64,000 bases of DNA from Gordionus sp. m RMFG-2023 (lineage: Eukaryota; Nematomorpha; Gordioida; Chordodea; Parachordodidae): the NCBI RefSeq assembly GCF_954871325.1, contig NC_088776.1, forward strand, positions 42,984,569 to 43,048,568, in the 5' to 3' direction. Below, piece after piece: positions 31,718 to 43,699 of the stretch (positions within the stretch are counted from its first letter, which is position 1; each line of letters begins with the position of its first letter). The notes below the pieces were generated by a model, which saw only the letters and a list, made by a program, of their open reading frames with translations, made no database searches and was not told the origin of the DNA. Position numbers and translations under genes: made by a program.

Positions 31718-33874
31718 ATGGTTCGTGAAAAGTCAAATCCTGTGCGTTCCTATTTTAAATTAGATATCAGAAAAAATCAATCTATTTGTAAAATAGAAGA
31801 TTGTGGTAAGGTCTTAACTGGGGACCATGCTGCAAATCTTGAACGACATATAGAAAGATTCCACAATAGGGAATTCAAATTATTAAGAAAAAAGAAAGAA
31901 AATTTGACTATTAAAAAAATTCAAATAACGAAAACTGCAAACCAGTATAATACAATCCAAGATGCTTTTAAGTCCAACACTACTACAATACAAATCAATA
32001 TAAATAAAGAAACTTTAATCCGCTCCTGCACCGAGCTAATAACAGTTCACGGTAGTAATGTTGTTAAACGGCTCGTTTTTAGCCGATTTTTAAAAACGGC
32101 TAACTCAATCTTTTAGCCAGAAAAATATTGCTTAAGCCTCAAGATTTTGATAATATATGTCTAGACCTTTGTTCTTTCTATGAGCGGAATCTTCAGACAT
32201 ACGTAATATTTTTCTGGATGAAGTAGTGAGTTAGCCGTTTTTAAAAATCGGCTCAAAACGAGCCGTTTAGCAACACTACACGGTAGGCCAATAAAATCAA
32301 TTGACGACAAAGCATTTCGAAATATTATAGATCCAATAATTATAGGATTGGGTGGAAATTTAACTATCAATTCGGAAAATATACGCAATAATATTTAAAA
32401 AATGGCGTTAGATTTTTCGGAAAATATAAAAAAGGAAGTATATCAAAAACTTATTTCGTTAAAATTAGATATAGCAACTAGATATGATAGGTCCATATTG
32501 GGAATCAATATTCAATTTATAAATAACGGAAAAATAAAATTAAGGACTCTATGCATGAAAGTGATTAAAGAACGACACACATCAGAATATCTTAAAAAAA
32601 TTATTCTAGATGTTCTAAAAGAATATGAAATAAAAATTGAGCAGATTTACACAATAACCACCGATAATGCAGCAAATATGATTAAGTTAATTAAGCTATT
32701 AATACTACACGATGAAGAAGATGATGACCTTAACGATTATTTAATTAATGATGATTTAAATAATAATGATATAGATAATGATGATTTAAATAATAATGAT
32801 ATAATTCATGATGTAAATAAAGAACCTTTTAATATTGAAAATATTAATCTTGCATCAAATGCCAGATCCATATTAATAGGTATTAGATGTGATTCACATA
32901 CATTTCAATTAGCAATTAATGATTGATTAAAAATTCAAATGAAATTGTCATTATAAATAAAGCAACATCTGCAAAAAAATAAGAAATCAGACAACAATGG
33001 CTATTCTGTCAAAATTAAATTTGAAAAAACCACTAATAGATTGTTGCACAAGATGGAACTCTATCTATTTAATGTTGGAGAGATTACTAGAGTTAAAAAG
33101 CTTTTGCCAAGAAATATCGCTCCAAAGCGATCGCGAAAAATGTTTATCAGAGAATGAATGGAAAATAATTAGTGACATATTAAAAGCTTTATATCAAGCT
33201 TATGTTTTGACAAAATATTTACAAAGTGAACAATTGACAATGGGCGATTTTTATGCTGCGTGGATCAAATGTCTCATGCAAACGAGTAAAGTAGACACTC
33301 CATTTGCCAGACTTTTAGTTTCTACGATGAAAGCACGAGAAATAAATTTCAAAATGAAGTTTCTTGCTCTGCTATTTATCTCGACCCTAGATACAATGTA
33401 TTTTTAACTTTTGAAGAAAGAGAGATCGCCAGAAAACATCTTTGTAAAACTTGGAACTTGATACAAAATCTAAATAATCAGAATATTGAAATTCTAAATA
33501 CTATGCCTACGTGTTCGTATTCGAATGATAATTTAGATGATGATTTTGAAGATTTATTAAAGTCGCATGAAAGTCTTAATAAGAATAATTCTCAGGGCAT
33601 CGAAAATTATAATAAATGTATAGAAATAGTATATATAATTCGGTCATTTGATAATATAGAGAGATTAGAAAAAGATACTAATCTTTTGAATTATTGGGAA
33701 AATGTAAAGAATAGTATGCCAGAACTTTATAAGTTAGCTATAACTGTGCTAGCAGTTTCAGCTACGCAGGTCTCCGTAGAAAGAGCATTTTCAAGCCTTA
33801 AGTTTATACTCTCTGCGCAGAAAACTAAATTAAATCCTGAAATATTAGAAAATATTCTTTTTAAACCTAAATAG
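31718..33874 (+). pseudogene. hAT transposase with BED zinc finger
   Basis: BED finger 31718-32055 (SICKIEDCGKVLTGDHAANL, ERHIERFH). After the MITE the frame continues in RPIKSIDDKAFRNI to a stop near 32396. Then 32402-32926 carries KLDIATRYDRSILGINIQF (first catalytic Asp), YTITTDNAANMIK (second Asp) and RCDSHTFQLAIND; 32997-33407 carries LIDCCTRWNSIYLMLERLL; 33458-33874 ends with the dimerisation segment SATQVSVERAFSSLK. The order is that of a full hAT transposase. It is broken by the MITE, several stops or frameshifts and a low-complexity Asn/Asp insertion near 32700-32820. Conserved enough to be a recent relic. Confidence 0.9.
32056..32278. mobile_element. palindromic hAT MITE, copy 4, inside the hAT transposase
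   Basis: Perfect duplication CACGGTAG at 32048-32055 and 32279-32286. 223 bp; ends TAATGTTGTTAAACGGCTCG and inverse TAGTGTTGCTAAACGGCTCG. The transposase reading frame resumes on the far side if one duplication is counted once, so this is a clean insertion. Confidence 0.96.
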
Positions 33875-33928
33875 TATAGTATACATATTATTTTATTCAT
33901 TATTGTATTTACGCATGTTTGTTTTTAT

Positions 33929-34597
33929 TAGTGAAGGTCACGGTCCGGTCTTTGGTCCGGACTGGACCGATACCCTCGGACCGGACCGGACCACGGTCCT
34001 TAAGAAAAAGATCGATCCAGGCCGTGGTCCTAAATAAAAAGACCCGTCCTGGATTGGTCTTTTTATTTGTTTAAAAAACATATTTTTTTAACCTAATTCG
34101 ATTTGTTTTATCATTTTATTAAATATAAGAGTATTATATAAACAATAAAATTTATCAATGATATTGAAAAAAATGATTTTGTGCTTGTAGAGGGCATATT
34201 AAAATTAAGAGTAGATTGTGTTTTTTGAGATATTTTCATCATTAGAAGTATATATTTTATGTTTTATCAGATGTCTGCTTAAGGTACCTAATTATTTTAT
34301 TAAGAATAAGGTTAAGTAATTTTTACAATAAATTATACAGACAGTTTCTTTAAAAAAAATAGAACTATATAATAACTAAAATATTTTAATAATATTATTG
34401 CTTATTTTGATTAATTTATTGCTTAAAAAATTATAAAGTAAAGCAAACTTAAACAATAATAAAAGACCGGCCCGGACCGCGGTCTGGACCGTTAAAAATA
34501 AAAAGACCGGCCCGGACCACGGTCCTCAAGAAAAAAATCGGTCCAACAATCGGTTCGGTCCGATCCCGGTCTAAGACCGGACCGTTGACCTTCACTA
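33929..34597. mobile_element. non-autonomous hAT, 669 bp, with GGTCCGG repeats
   Basis: Perfect duplication GTTTTTAT at 33921-33928 and 34598-34605. Ends TAGTGAAGGTCACGGTCCGG and inverse TAGTGAAGGTCAACGGTCCG. GACCGGCCCGGACC-like words recur near both ends. No coding part seen. It lies just after the hAT transposase stop. Confidence 0.95.
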
Positions 34598-35010
34598 GTT
34601 TTTATCTTATTAATTTATGAAATAAAAAAAAACTAATTTGTCTAATTTATATTTCCTAAATTTAATAAAAATATCTATTAGATTATCATGGATAAATTAA
34701 ATAAGAAATTATAAACTAAAAAGATTTTTCTCTAAAATCTTTATATATACATGGTTAATGATTAATTTTTTTTTAAATTAAATTTATAAAAACTGGAACA
34801 AACCTAAAAGAACCGTTATAAATTATAAACCGAACCGAACCGTTATGATTTTTTTTTAAAAAACCGAAATGGAACAAAACCTTTATAAAATTTTAAACTA
34901 AAAACCGGAACGAACCGAACCGTTATACTAAACGGTTCGAAACCCTGCTTCCCTTCCAGCATTGGGAGTGATTATACTCCTATTTTTTTAATACTTGGAC
35001 ATATAGATAT

Positions 35011-35095
35011 CGCCGGGGTGGCCTAATGGGTAAGATGTACGCTTGGAAACACGAGTATGAACAAGGACGCAGGTTCAATCCTGGTAAGAACCATA
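35011..35095 (+). promoter_or_regulatory. tRNA-like internal Pol III promoter at 5' end of LINE copy 2
   Basis: GCCGGGGTGGCCTAATGGGT (box A-like) and GGTTCAATCC (box B-like, 35072-35081) about 45 nt apart, directly after the target duplication. The same head begins copy 1. Not a functional tRNA: the ends do not pair. Confidence 0.7.
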
Positions 35096-35483
35096 AAAAC
35101 TTTTAAGTTTTTCTTCGATGACTGATGTGTAAAGACATATGGTATGATAAATTTCGGAGCTTAGAGATGACACCCCGGTCACCGACAGGCCTGGACAGCC
35201 GGGTGCTAAGGATACCTGTCCAATAAACAAAATGAAGAAAACAAATGGAAATATGAATATGAAAGATAGGGCGTTCCCTCCAAGCGACGCGCAGGGTGTA
35301 GACCTCCATCCTGTGAAAGTAAAGGTCAAAGCAAAGAAAACAAGATTAGCAAGTTTGAATATTGGGACCTTAAAGGTAAGACGAGAGAATTGGCATCAAT
35401 GTTGAACAAGAGAAAAGTTAATATAGCGTGCATAAGAGACGAAAAAAGGTCAGAAGACTTTAATGATTGGAGATGGGTAGAAA

Positions 35484-36646
35484 TTGTACTATAATGAACT
35501 TGTTAGCAATAGGAACTGTGTCGGCATCATCCTCAGTCAAGATCTAACCTCCTCATTTGTAGAAGTCAACAGGATCTCTGATAGACTAATGAAGATAAAA
35601 CTCTGCATTGGTCAATCAATACTACACATCCTTTCATTATATGCTCCTCAAACGGGTTGCAAGGAAGAAGAGAAAGATGATTTTAGAGCTATCCTCGGAC
35701 CTAGTCATAATTGGTGGTGACTTAAATGGAAAGCAAGAGATAGCTACAAAAGGCATCATGGTGGTTTTGGATATGGGGAAAGGAATGATGAAGGAGAGCA
35801 TATAATGAAATTTGCTCAAGCCTTCGACCTTGCCTTAACCAACACCTACTATAGGAAAAAGGATAGTCATTTAATAACATACGAAAGTGGTACAAGGAAA
35901 ACACAGATAGATTACATACTAATCTCTCGCAGAAGATTAAAAGATGTAATAGACTGCAAAGTTATCCCAGGAGAAGATATCGCCGCACAACACTAGCTAC
36001 AGTCATGGATTTACACATCTCAAATAAATCCACTCAAAACAAGATAAAACTGGAACCATGCATCAAATGGGGCAAATTAAAAACAATGACAGATGCCTTT
36101 GCAATCAATGCAAACATTGAAACAATAGATTCCTCAAAAGTCAGTGAAAAAATGTGGACAGACCTTTCATCTAGATTAATAGACACTGCCAAATCGACAC
36201 TAGGCTTGACAAGAGGAGGCAACAAATCATACAAAGAACTATGGCGGTGGAATGAAGAGGTACAAACCACTATAAAGGAGAAAAAAGCCCTTTATAAAAT
36301 ATGGTACAAATCCAAAAACGCAGATGACAAGACAAGATACAAAAAATCCAAGAGATTAGCTACAAAGGTGGTGGCTAGAACCAAATCTATGGCATACGAT
36401 GACATGTACGAAGATCTACATACCAAAGAAGGGCAAAATAAAATATACAGATTAGCCAAACAGCGAGAAAAGAACTCTAGAGATATAAACGGAGCTCCGA
36501 AAGTAATCAAAAATAAAGATGGGAAATTGATAATAAAGGAAAAAGAAATAATGAATAGATGGAGAGAATATTTTCAGGAGCTTCTCAACTTTAATCCGCA
36601 CATACTGCCGAACACTCCCCTTGTCAAAACCTTGTACAACCTATAA
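35484..36646 (+). pseudogene. LINE AP-endonuclease and linker coding region
   Basis: Open pieces 35484-35720, 35805-35996 and 36005-36646 encode the endonuclease of an RTE ORF2: NRNCVGIILSQDLTSS, LHILSLYAPQTGC, then (other frame) [34 protein letters not shown]. The linker carries [20 protein letters not shown] and [20 protein letters not shown], typical of animal RTE proteins annotated as craniofacial development protein 2-like. Small deletions shift the frame at least twice. Confidence 0.85.
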
Positions 36647-36885
36647 CAACAAGAAATAGTCACATGCCTCAAGCATAAAACAACAAAGCTAGGGGTCCAG
36701 ACGATATTCCAATAGAAAGCCTTAAAACACTAGGAGATGATGGAATACATCTCCTCACAAATCTATGCAATAAGATACTTGGAAATGAAGAGGTTCCCCA
36801 AAAATGGAGACAGAGCTATCTAGTTCCTATCTTCAAAAATAAAGGGGATCCACATAATTGTCAAAATTACAGGGGCATAATACTA

Positions 36886-38102
36886 ATGTCACACTGTCTA
36901 AAACTATACGAAAAAATAATAGAAAAAAGATTAAGAGATATAATCGAAATAGGAGAGATTCAGTTTGGCTTTATGCCTGGAAGATCAACAACCGATGCTA
37001 TCCACGCAATTAAGCAAATGAGTGAAAAATACAGGGAAAAGAACAAAAAGCTACACATGGTCTTTCTCGATCTAGAAAAGGCCTTTGATAGAATCCCAAG
37101 AAAACTTATCTGGTGGGCGCTACGTCACAAAAATGTTCCCGAAAAATATATAAGAATAATACAGGATATGTATATGGGCCATACAACAATGGTCCGTAGC
37201 ACAACAGGTACTTCAGCAGGCTTCACAATAGCCGAAGGAGTTCATCAAGGGTCGGCTCTCAGCCCACTTCTCTTCATTACAGTAATAGATGTATTAGCAC
37301 AGTCTATACCTCAAACAGACCCGTGGAATATGATATTTGCAGATGATATTGTGATACTTGCCGAATCTAAGGATGAAATGAAAGAAAGACTAATGAGTTG
37401 GATAAATATCCTAGAAACGCACGGATTAAAAGTAAATAGAGAAAAGACGGAGTATTGGTGATAGGAGGAGACGAAACAGAGAGTATTGATATAAATGAAT
37501 GGCAGATATCGGCAATTGAAAGCTGCAAATATTTGGGCTCCACTATACAAACAAACGGCACAATAGAAAAAGAGATAAAGAGTAAGATTAATCAAGGGTG
37601 GCTAAAGTGGAGATCTTTATCTGGAGTGCTATTTGATAAAAGAATCCCACACAAATTAAAGGGAAAAATTTACAGTTCCATAATACAACCAACTATTCTA
37701 TATAGTTCGGAAACATGGCCAACCAAAGAATCAGACGAGAGAAGTCTACAAACCATGGAGATGAGAATGCTGAGGATGATTGCTGGGTTAACAAGAAAGG
37801 ATAAAGTGCGTAGTACAAGAATACTAAGTAGTTTAAAGGTAGTGCCCATTAAGACTAAGTTAATGGTAAACAGACTTAGGTGGTATGGGCACACAATGAG
37901 AAGGTCTATGAACTACATAGGAAATAAAGTTAAGAGTTTGGAAGTGATGGGCAAACGTAAAAGAGGAAGGCCAAAACTTCAATGGGGCAATAAAGTTAGA
38001 GCCAATATAAAGAAGTATAAATTAGATAAAAGAGATTGTATTAATAACATAAAGTGGAGAGAGATGTTGAAGGAGCTTATCACCAGAAAAGGTGAAAGCT
38101 AA
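36886..38102 (+). pseudogene. LINE reverse transcriptase and C-terminal region
   Basis: 36886-37461 encodes RT motifs [53 protein letters not shown] and the catalytic FADD box ([12 protein letters not shown]). 37455-38102 continues after a one-step frame change: [58 protein letters not shown]. The stop TAA at 38100 is followed directly by AGAG and an A-run. Confidence 0.92.
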
Positions 38103-38130
38103 AGAGAAAAAAAAAACTTGGACATATAGA

Positions 38131-39969
38131 TCTCCAGATGGAAATTATTATTTTTTTAATTTTTAAGATAGGCTGGGAAATTAATTTCGGTTGGGGAAAT
38201 ATTGATATGCAATTTTAAATTTAATCAGTGATGTTGTCAGAGAAAAAATTTAAGAGAGTGGTATGGAAAATATTATCCACAACTTTTGGTCAGGTTGCAA
38301 GTATTTGCAGGGGCGTCACTAGCTAGGTGCTTTGGGTGTTAATGCACCCCCTTTTTGAAAATTAGCACAAATTTTGAAAAATCGATTATTGCGAATATCA
38401 TAGGCTCTGCGATTAAGAGACATATTTTAGAGGAGGGTACCTCAAATAATGGAAATTCCAAAGCATTCCCAATAATTCTGCGCTTTTCTAATAAAGAAAC
38501 AATAGTTTCAATTTCAAGTAAACTTCTAAAAATCATCGAACTTGGAGAAATTGAAGGATATTCTTGATTTTAAAACAAAAATTAATTAGCAATTTAATTA
38601 ATAATATAAAATATTCTAAAAAATATGAATGATTTATTTGATGTATTTATTTTTACAATATTGTATGCATATTTTTTTATATAAAAGTGAATAAAATAAT
38701 TTTTAGAATTATGGTTAAATTCTCCCCCTTTTTATTGGAAAAATCTGGCAACCCTGCTTAGCATCTATTTTTTTTTAAAATAAGCACGCAATTTTTAAAT
38801 AATTAACACCATTTAAACAAAGACATTAGTATTTATCTAAATAACTTTTTACAAAATATTCAAACGAGTGGGAGGAGGGTATAAGGCAAAATTATCATGA
38901 AATTAGTGGGAAGCAGGTACTTATAATTTAGCTATCATTATCTGAACAAAATTGGAGAGAGGTACGTTTGATTTGGATTTCCTTTTTGTCGATTTTTGAC
39001 TTTTTTTGCTAACTTTATTTTGATAGGGAGAGGGGAGGGTAAAATTAGCATTAGCTATGGGGAGGGGGGGGGGGTAGTATAAAGGTCCCCGCTTGAAGTT
39101 GGAAATTTGATGGTCTATATAAAACATATCCTTATGGGTGCACATCAAAATGACATATTTATTTCAAGAAAAATGAAACCTTTTGTTTTATACGAATTTA
39201 TGTCTTTTTAATAAGGCAAATAAATAATAAAATTTAGAACTATGAAATAATAATGACGGGTCTAGACTATGTCATAAAATATTTTTTAAAGATCTGGCAT
39301 TTATTTTAAAACATTTTTCATTGAACCAAGACATGCCCTAAGGCTTTTATCTAAGACTTTCTTTTTCCATAACTTACAAATTTTAGAGTTTTAACAAATG
39401 CTACATTTTAAAATTTTCTAAAAATATGTTTTGTAGAGATGTTTTCTTCAATTGAAGCAAGCTTATTTATTATTTTTATTTGAGTTTTAGATGTAAATTC
39501 ATTTTTCTTCAATTTTGGACATTTCTTAAATAAAATAGTTAATGAAAAAAGAAATATAATTGCGAAATATCTAACAAGCTAAATTTTCAAAAAAAAAATC
39601 CTGTTTTCTATCAAATGTAATTAATGTATACTATCTATACTAATAAGTGTATATTAATGCCATTTAATCGAATTGCAAACCATAAAATGATCTACCGTTG
39701 TTGATGCTATAGACATTTCTAAATGCATCTAATAAAAATCGCCAATTTAGTAGTAAATATATACATCATTCATTGATTCGAATATTAATACAAATACTTT
39801 TAAAATAAAATATTTTTAAGTAAATTCCATACAATTTATTTTAAAGAAAATACTTAAATACAAATACTTTTTATGAATAGTCTTATAATACCAATAACAA
39901 TTTTTTCATTTAAAGACATTTTATTAACCATTTTTAAAAATTATTTTATAATGATATCGTATTTATCCA
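38131..39969. other. intergenic, no gene recognised; one hAT-like left end
   Basis: CAGGGGCGTCACTAGCTAGG at about 38308 looks like a hAT terminus, but no matching right end was found. A 70-codon open stretch at 38355-38567 (FEKSIIANIIGSAIKRHILE) matches nothing I know. A G-tract lies near 39062. The rest is AT-rich and featureless. Confidence 0.5.
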
Positions 39970-39977
39970 CCTTTTAC

Positions 39978-42470
39978 CAGTGTTGTTAAACGCTACTTTT
40001 AAAAGTAGCGCGCTATCGCTACCGCTATTTTATAAAAAAAGTAGCGCGCTATTGCTACCGCTATCGTTTTCAAATGAGTAGCGCGCTATTAGCTACTTTT
40101 TACGCTACTTTGATTTTTTTTTAAAATATTTTTTTTACGTAACTTTATTTCCACAAATAAAATATTGATATAAAAACATGACTATAATTTGTTACATATA
40201 TATATAATTTATTTATTATTGCACTTTAATAATAATAACATTTCGGTACTGTCATCCCCAAGTCTAGAGCGACGATTAGAAAGTATAAGCTTTGCCATAC
40301 TAAATAATCGTTCAGCACTAGCACTTGAGGGCAACGCAGTATTAAATTTAATAAACAAACTTTTTATATGAAAAAAATCATCAAAAATATTTAAATTAGT
40401 ATTTTTAGATTTAAAAAAAGCATTTAGAGGTTAATTAAAAATACTTCAGTATATTCTTTAATAAAGGTATGCTACTCCACATTAAAATACTGTATTCCCA
40501 TTTGATCCAATATATAATTCATTTCCATTTTTTTCTCATCTAGAAACAATGCTAAAAGTTTCATAGCATTGTAAACACTATTCCATCTAGTAGTGTTTGG
40601 TGTCAATAAATAACGTCCTAATTTTTTTTTTTGAAAATATCAGACGTCTTTGATGACTTATTTTGTTTATTCCAAAGAGCTTGGCATTTAGAAAATGTAG
40701 ATCTTGATACTCCTTTAAAATCCTCATTTAATAATGCTTCTTCAGCATCCACTGTCGCAACTAAATTTAGGTAGGTTGTGGCAGGAAGAACGATGATGGC
40801 TAGGTAACGTAGAAGACTTTATTGAAGATCCTAAATATTATAAATTTTAAATTTTATTTTATATTGGTGAAAAATTAAATATAAAATAATTTAAAACCAA
40901 GGATGTCATGAACATCAATTATCTCAAACTCCATTTCATCATCCTCTTCTTGTTCTCCATCTTCAATATTTTTTTCAGGAATATTACTAGTATTGTTATT
41001 ATTATTATCCTCCCCAAATATTCCATATTATTTATATCATATTATAAAAAAATTATAATAAATTTAAAACTTGAAGGCCTTTAGGAAATTAGACCCATTA
41101 TCCGTAATCATCTTACAAACCTTGTTTTGAATTTTGTAAGGCCTATGGATTTCTGCAATAATATTGGCTAGAATGTCATAAGTCTGACAGCCAATTATTC
41201 TCTTTAGAGCTTTCAGATTTTCGTTTAAGATTTTTAGGATCAATTCAATGTGCAGAGCTCTAAAAATATGACATATTATAAATCAGAAAATAAACATTTT
41301 TACCTTTTATTGTGAGTCCAGCAATCTGCCATTGTACAGACGTAGGAGACATCTGATAGATTTAATATCAAAGATTCTTTCATTTCCTTAAAGCTCTCCA
41401 AAATTCTTGCCATCAATGTCTGCCGGCAAAATATCTTGGTCCGTGGAGAAAAATTGTTTGTCATCTTTATAAAAGAATCATTATCCACCAAGGATAATAG
41501 TTGAACTGTATCTATTATAAAGTTTATAATGACTTTGTCAGCCAATTTTTGGGATACACCAGGTGTTGATGAATCCAAATTGGTTAATTTTGTTTGTATT
41601 AAATTTGATTTGGAAGTGGGTTTATCTTCTTCCATTACCCCAAAACTTTTGAGATATTTTTCAATCTCTTAATAATTTGAAGTGTGCACAGTCTAAAATT
41701 ATAAAATACTTAGAATAAAAATTATGTAGGAGATAAGTACATAAAAATGATTGAAATAACTATTTTTAAAATGTTTTAAATAATTTAGATAAAATTTATG
41801 AATATATAAAAAAAATAATTGGTTTTTGATTTTAATTTTTAAAAATTAAAGATTAGCCTACACATTGATATTAAATTTGTTTAATATATTACCTTTAAAT
41901 GTTTTTTCAAACTAAAGCTGCTCGTATGATTTGAAGAGATAATTTTGCGGCACATCTTGCACCGAAACCGATATCCAGTTATAATTTTTTCTTCAAGGTT
42001 AAAGTATTTCTTGAATTTTGGGAAAGGATCATCTATATTTTGCTCATTTTCCAAAGAAATTTCAATATCTTCAACAATCTCACACATAACAAGATTTATA
42101 ATGCTTAATATAAAATGTAAAATAAAATAAGATAAAAGCAAGGACATACAATAACGGAATTTCAAAAATATATAATTTAATGAATGCGCGAAATATAAAT
42201 TAAATACAGATTGCTATTTAACAACTGTTTATATCTAATATATAACAATAATGTATATTTTTAAATATAAATATAAATTTCAAAATTAAATTAAATAAAA
42301 GGATTATAATTTTAGATTTTATAAAAAATATATTTTAATAATTTTTAGATGTATTTATTATGTAAAATTGAACTTTCTAAATTAGTAGCGAGCTACCGCT
42401 ATCGCTATTTTTTTTAAAAAGTAGCGCGCTATAGCTACCGCTACTGAAAAAGGTAGCGCGCTAAACACTG
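39978..42470 (-). mobile_element. hAT transposon, 2.5 kb, with GTAGCGCGCTA subterminal repeats
   Basis: Perfect duplication CCTTTTAC at 39970-39977 and 42471-42478. Left end CAGTGTTGTTAAACGCTACT, right end inverse CAGTGTTTAGCGCGCTACCT. The word GTAGCGCGCTA repeats several times near both ends. Minus-strand transposase remnants: BED finger (41881-42165: FRCKMCRKIISSNHTSSFSL), SQKLADKVIINFIIDTVQ with CRQTLMARILESFKEM (41300-41635), and C-terminal LPSSASAERLFSMAK, NRRSRLGDD (about 40240-40350). Middle parts are broken. Confidence 0.93.
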
Positions 42471-42750
42471 CCTTTTACTTCATTATTGATGTTAGAAGGT
42501 ATTTTGAATCACCTTCAGTCTAATATGAGTTGTCAACCCGTATAGAATGTGGAGGTACTTGAGGATCTGCTGTTAAAAATACCTTATATATAGATATAAT
42601 ATTTTAATTCGGTGGAACATGCATCTACAACTTCTAATTCTATATCTTCAAAAAAAAATTTCTTCAGTTTTATTTTCAGTATGAACATTGCTCATTTAAT
42701 AAAATTGGATGGACCAGATAAAATTTTTATAACTTTCATTTATTCGGAAA

Positions 42751-43290
42751 TTAATAATTGTGGATTTGCATAAATAAATTAAAATATATTTTAATTATTC
42801 TTCGCAAAATAGCCCCTTCATTTAAATATATACTTTCAAGAGAGTCATCTTTGAATATGAACAGCCTCGAATTCGTAAAAAACAAACACGTATATGAATG
42901 GCTGAAAGCCCTACCATGAAAACTTGAACCTTGTTTATCCCCAGAAGCACTGGGGATAACTATAGGACTACAAACAAATTTTACTGCATGCTCCTTCACA
43001 ATACATGCTTTGTAATTGTAATTTATAAGTTGCATCTAACAGACAGAACCCATTCATTATAAATGCTAAAGGGCAACAATTAAACCTAAAATTATAACAT
43101 TCGCCAGACCTTAAGAGACAAACTTCAACTCTAGAACAATAGGGGTGAACTTAAGGAATAATAAACGTATTCATGGAATATCTCTCAACCTTTGTTAATT
43201 GTGTTGGCTTCTCGCTTGGGAATTCTCACGTATAGATATAGTTGTAACATCTAATAATAACAATCAATCCACAGAAATTACAGATAAAAT
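42751..43290 (-). other. unidentified coding-like stretch, minus strand
   Basis: Minus strand is open from 43035 to 42751 (CIVKEHAVKFVCSPIVIPSA, HSYTCLFFTNSRLFIFKDDS). An overlapping frame upstream reads VCLLRSGECYNFRFNCCPLA, FIMNGFCLLDATYKLQL. Composition is less AT-rich than the flanks and looks protein-like. Two frames suggest a pseudogene or a non-coding coincidence. I cannot name the family and saw no clear splice sites. Confidence 0.25.
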
Positions 43291-43699
43291 ACTATTTATA
43301 TATTTTTTTAGTTTATAAATTATTATACTTTATATTTATATATATTTTTAATATTTTGACTTTTAAACTAACTAAATTTTTAATAAAAAAAATATTATTA
43401 ATTTTTATTTTCTATCACCTCTCTCATACCTCTTTATATAATCTATATCAAATTTTTTAAAGAATAATAAGTTATATACTTTATACTTTTAATCTATATA
43501 ATATTAAATTTTATTTATTAAGGAATTATTTTTATTTAAATTCCTCTTGGATATAAAAATTTTAATTTAAATTTCTGAAATACATATGAAAATTTTAAAA
43601 TATCGCAAATATTTGCATATGCAAATTTTTTAAATCTAGGCTAAATTATGATGAATTATTATTTATAATATATTTATCTAGGTAATAATATCCAAAATT

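Larger units (their letters stand above)
30115..34947 (+). mobile_element. hAT transposon, 4.8 kb, with transposase gene and nested insertions
   Basis: Perfect duplication CTTCCCTT at 30107-30114 and 34948-34955. Ends CAGGGGTTCGAAACGAACCG and inverse CAGGGTTTCGAACCGTTTAG, with repeated AACCGAACCG words at both ends. Contains a large inverted repeat (30640-31630), the transposase (31718-33874), a MITE in the transposase (32056-32278) and a second hAT (33929-34597). Without the two insertions it would be about 3.9 kb. It lies between the PI3K gene and the next LINE. Confidence 0.93.
35009..38114 (+). mobile_element. RTE-clade LINE copy 2 (plus), nearly full length
   Basis: 16-bp target duplication ACTTGGACATATAGAT at 34993-35008 and 38115-38130. 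Order: tRNA-like promoter (35011-35095), 5' region, AP endonuclease in pieces ([46 protein letters not shown]), linker (36005-36646), reverse transcriptase (36886-37461: [29 protein letters not shown]) and C-terminal part (37455-38102: [29 protein letters not shown]). A few frameshifts, including one after the RT, separate long open stretches; it is young but inactive as read. Confidence 0.93.

Noticed and set aside
34993-38130. The LINE at 35.0 kb as a host gene (craniofacial development protein 2-like)
   Set aside because: Such database names come from RTE endonucleases; the 16-bp target duplication, A-tail and RT show a retrotransposon.
39055-39080. G-tract near 39.06 kb and C-tracts near 48.76 and 58.50 kb as quadruplex-type regulators
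   Set aside because: Single homopolymer runs without four spaced tracts; likely simple-sequence slippage.
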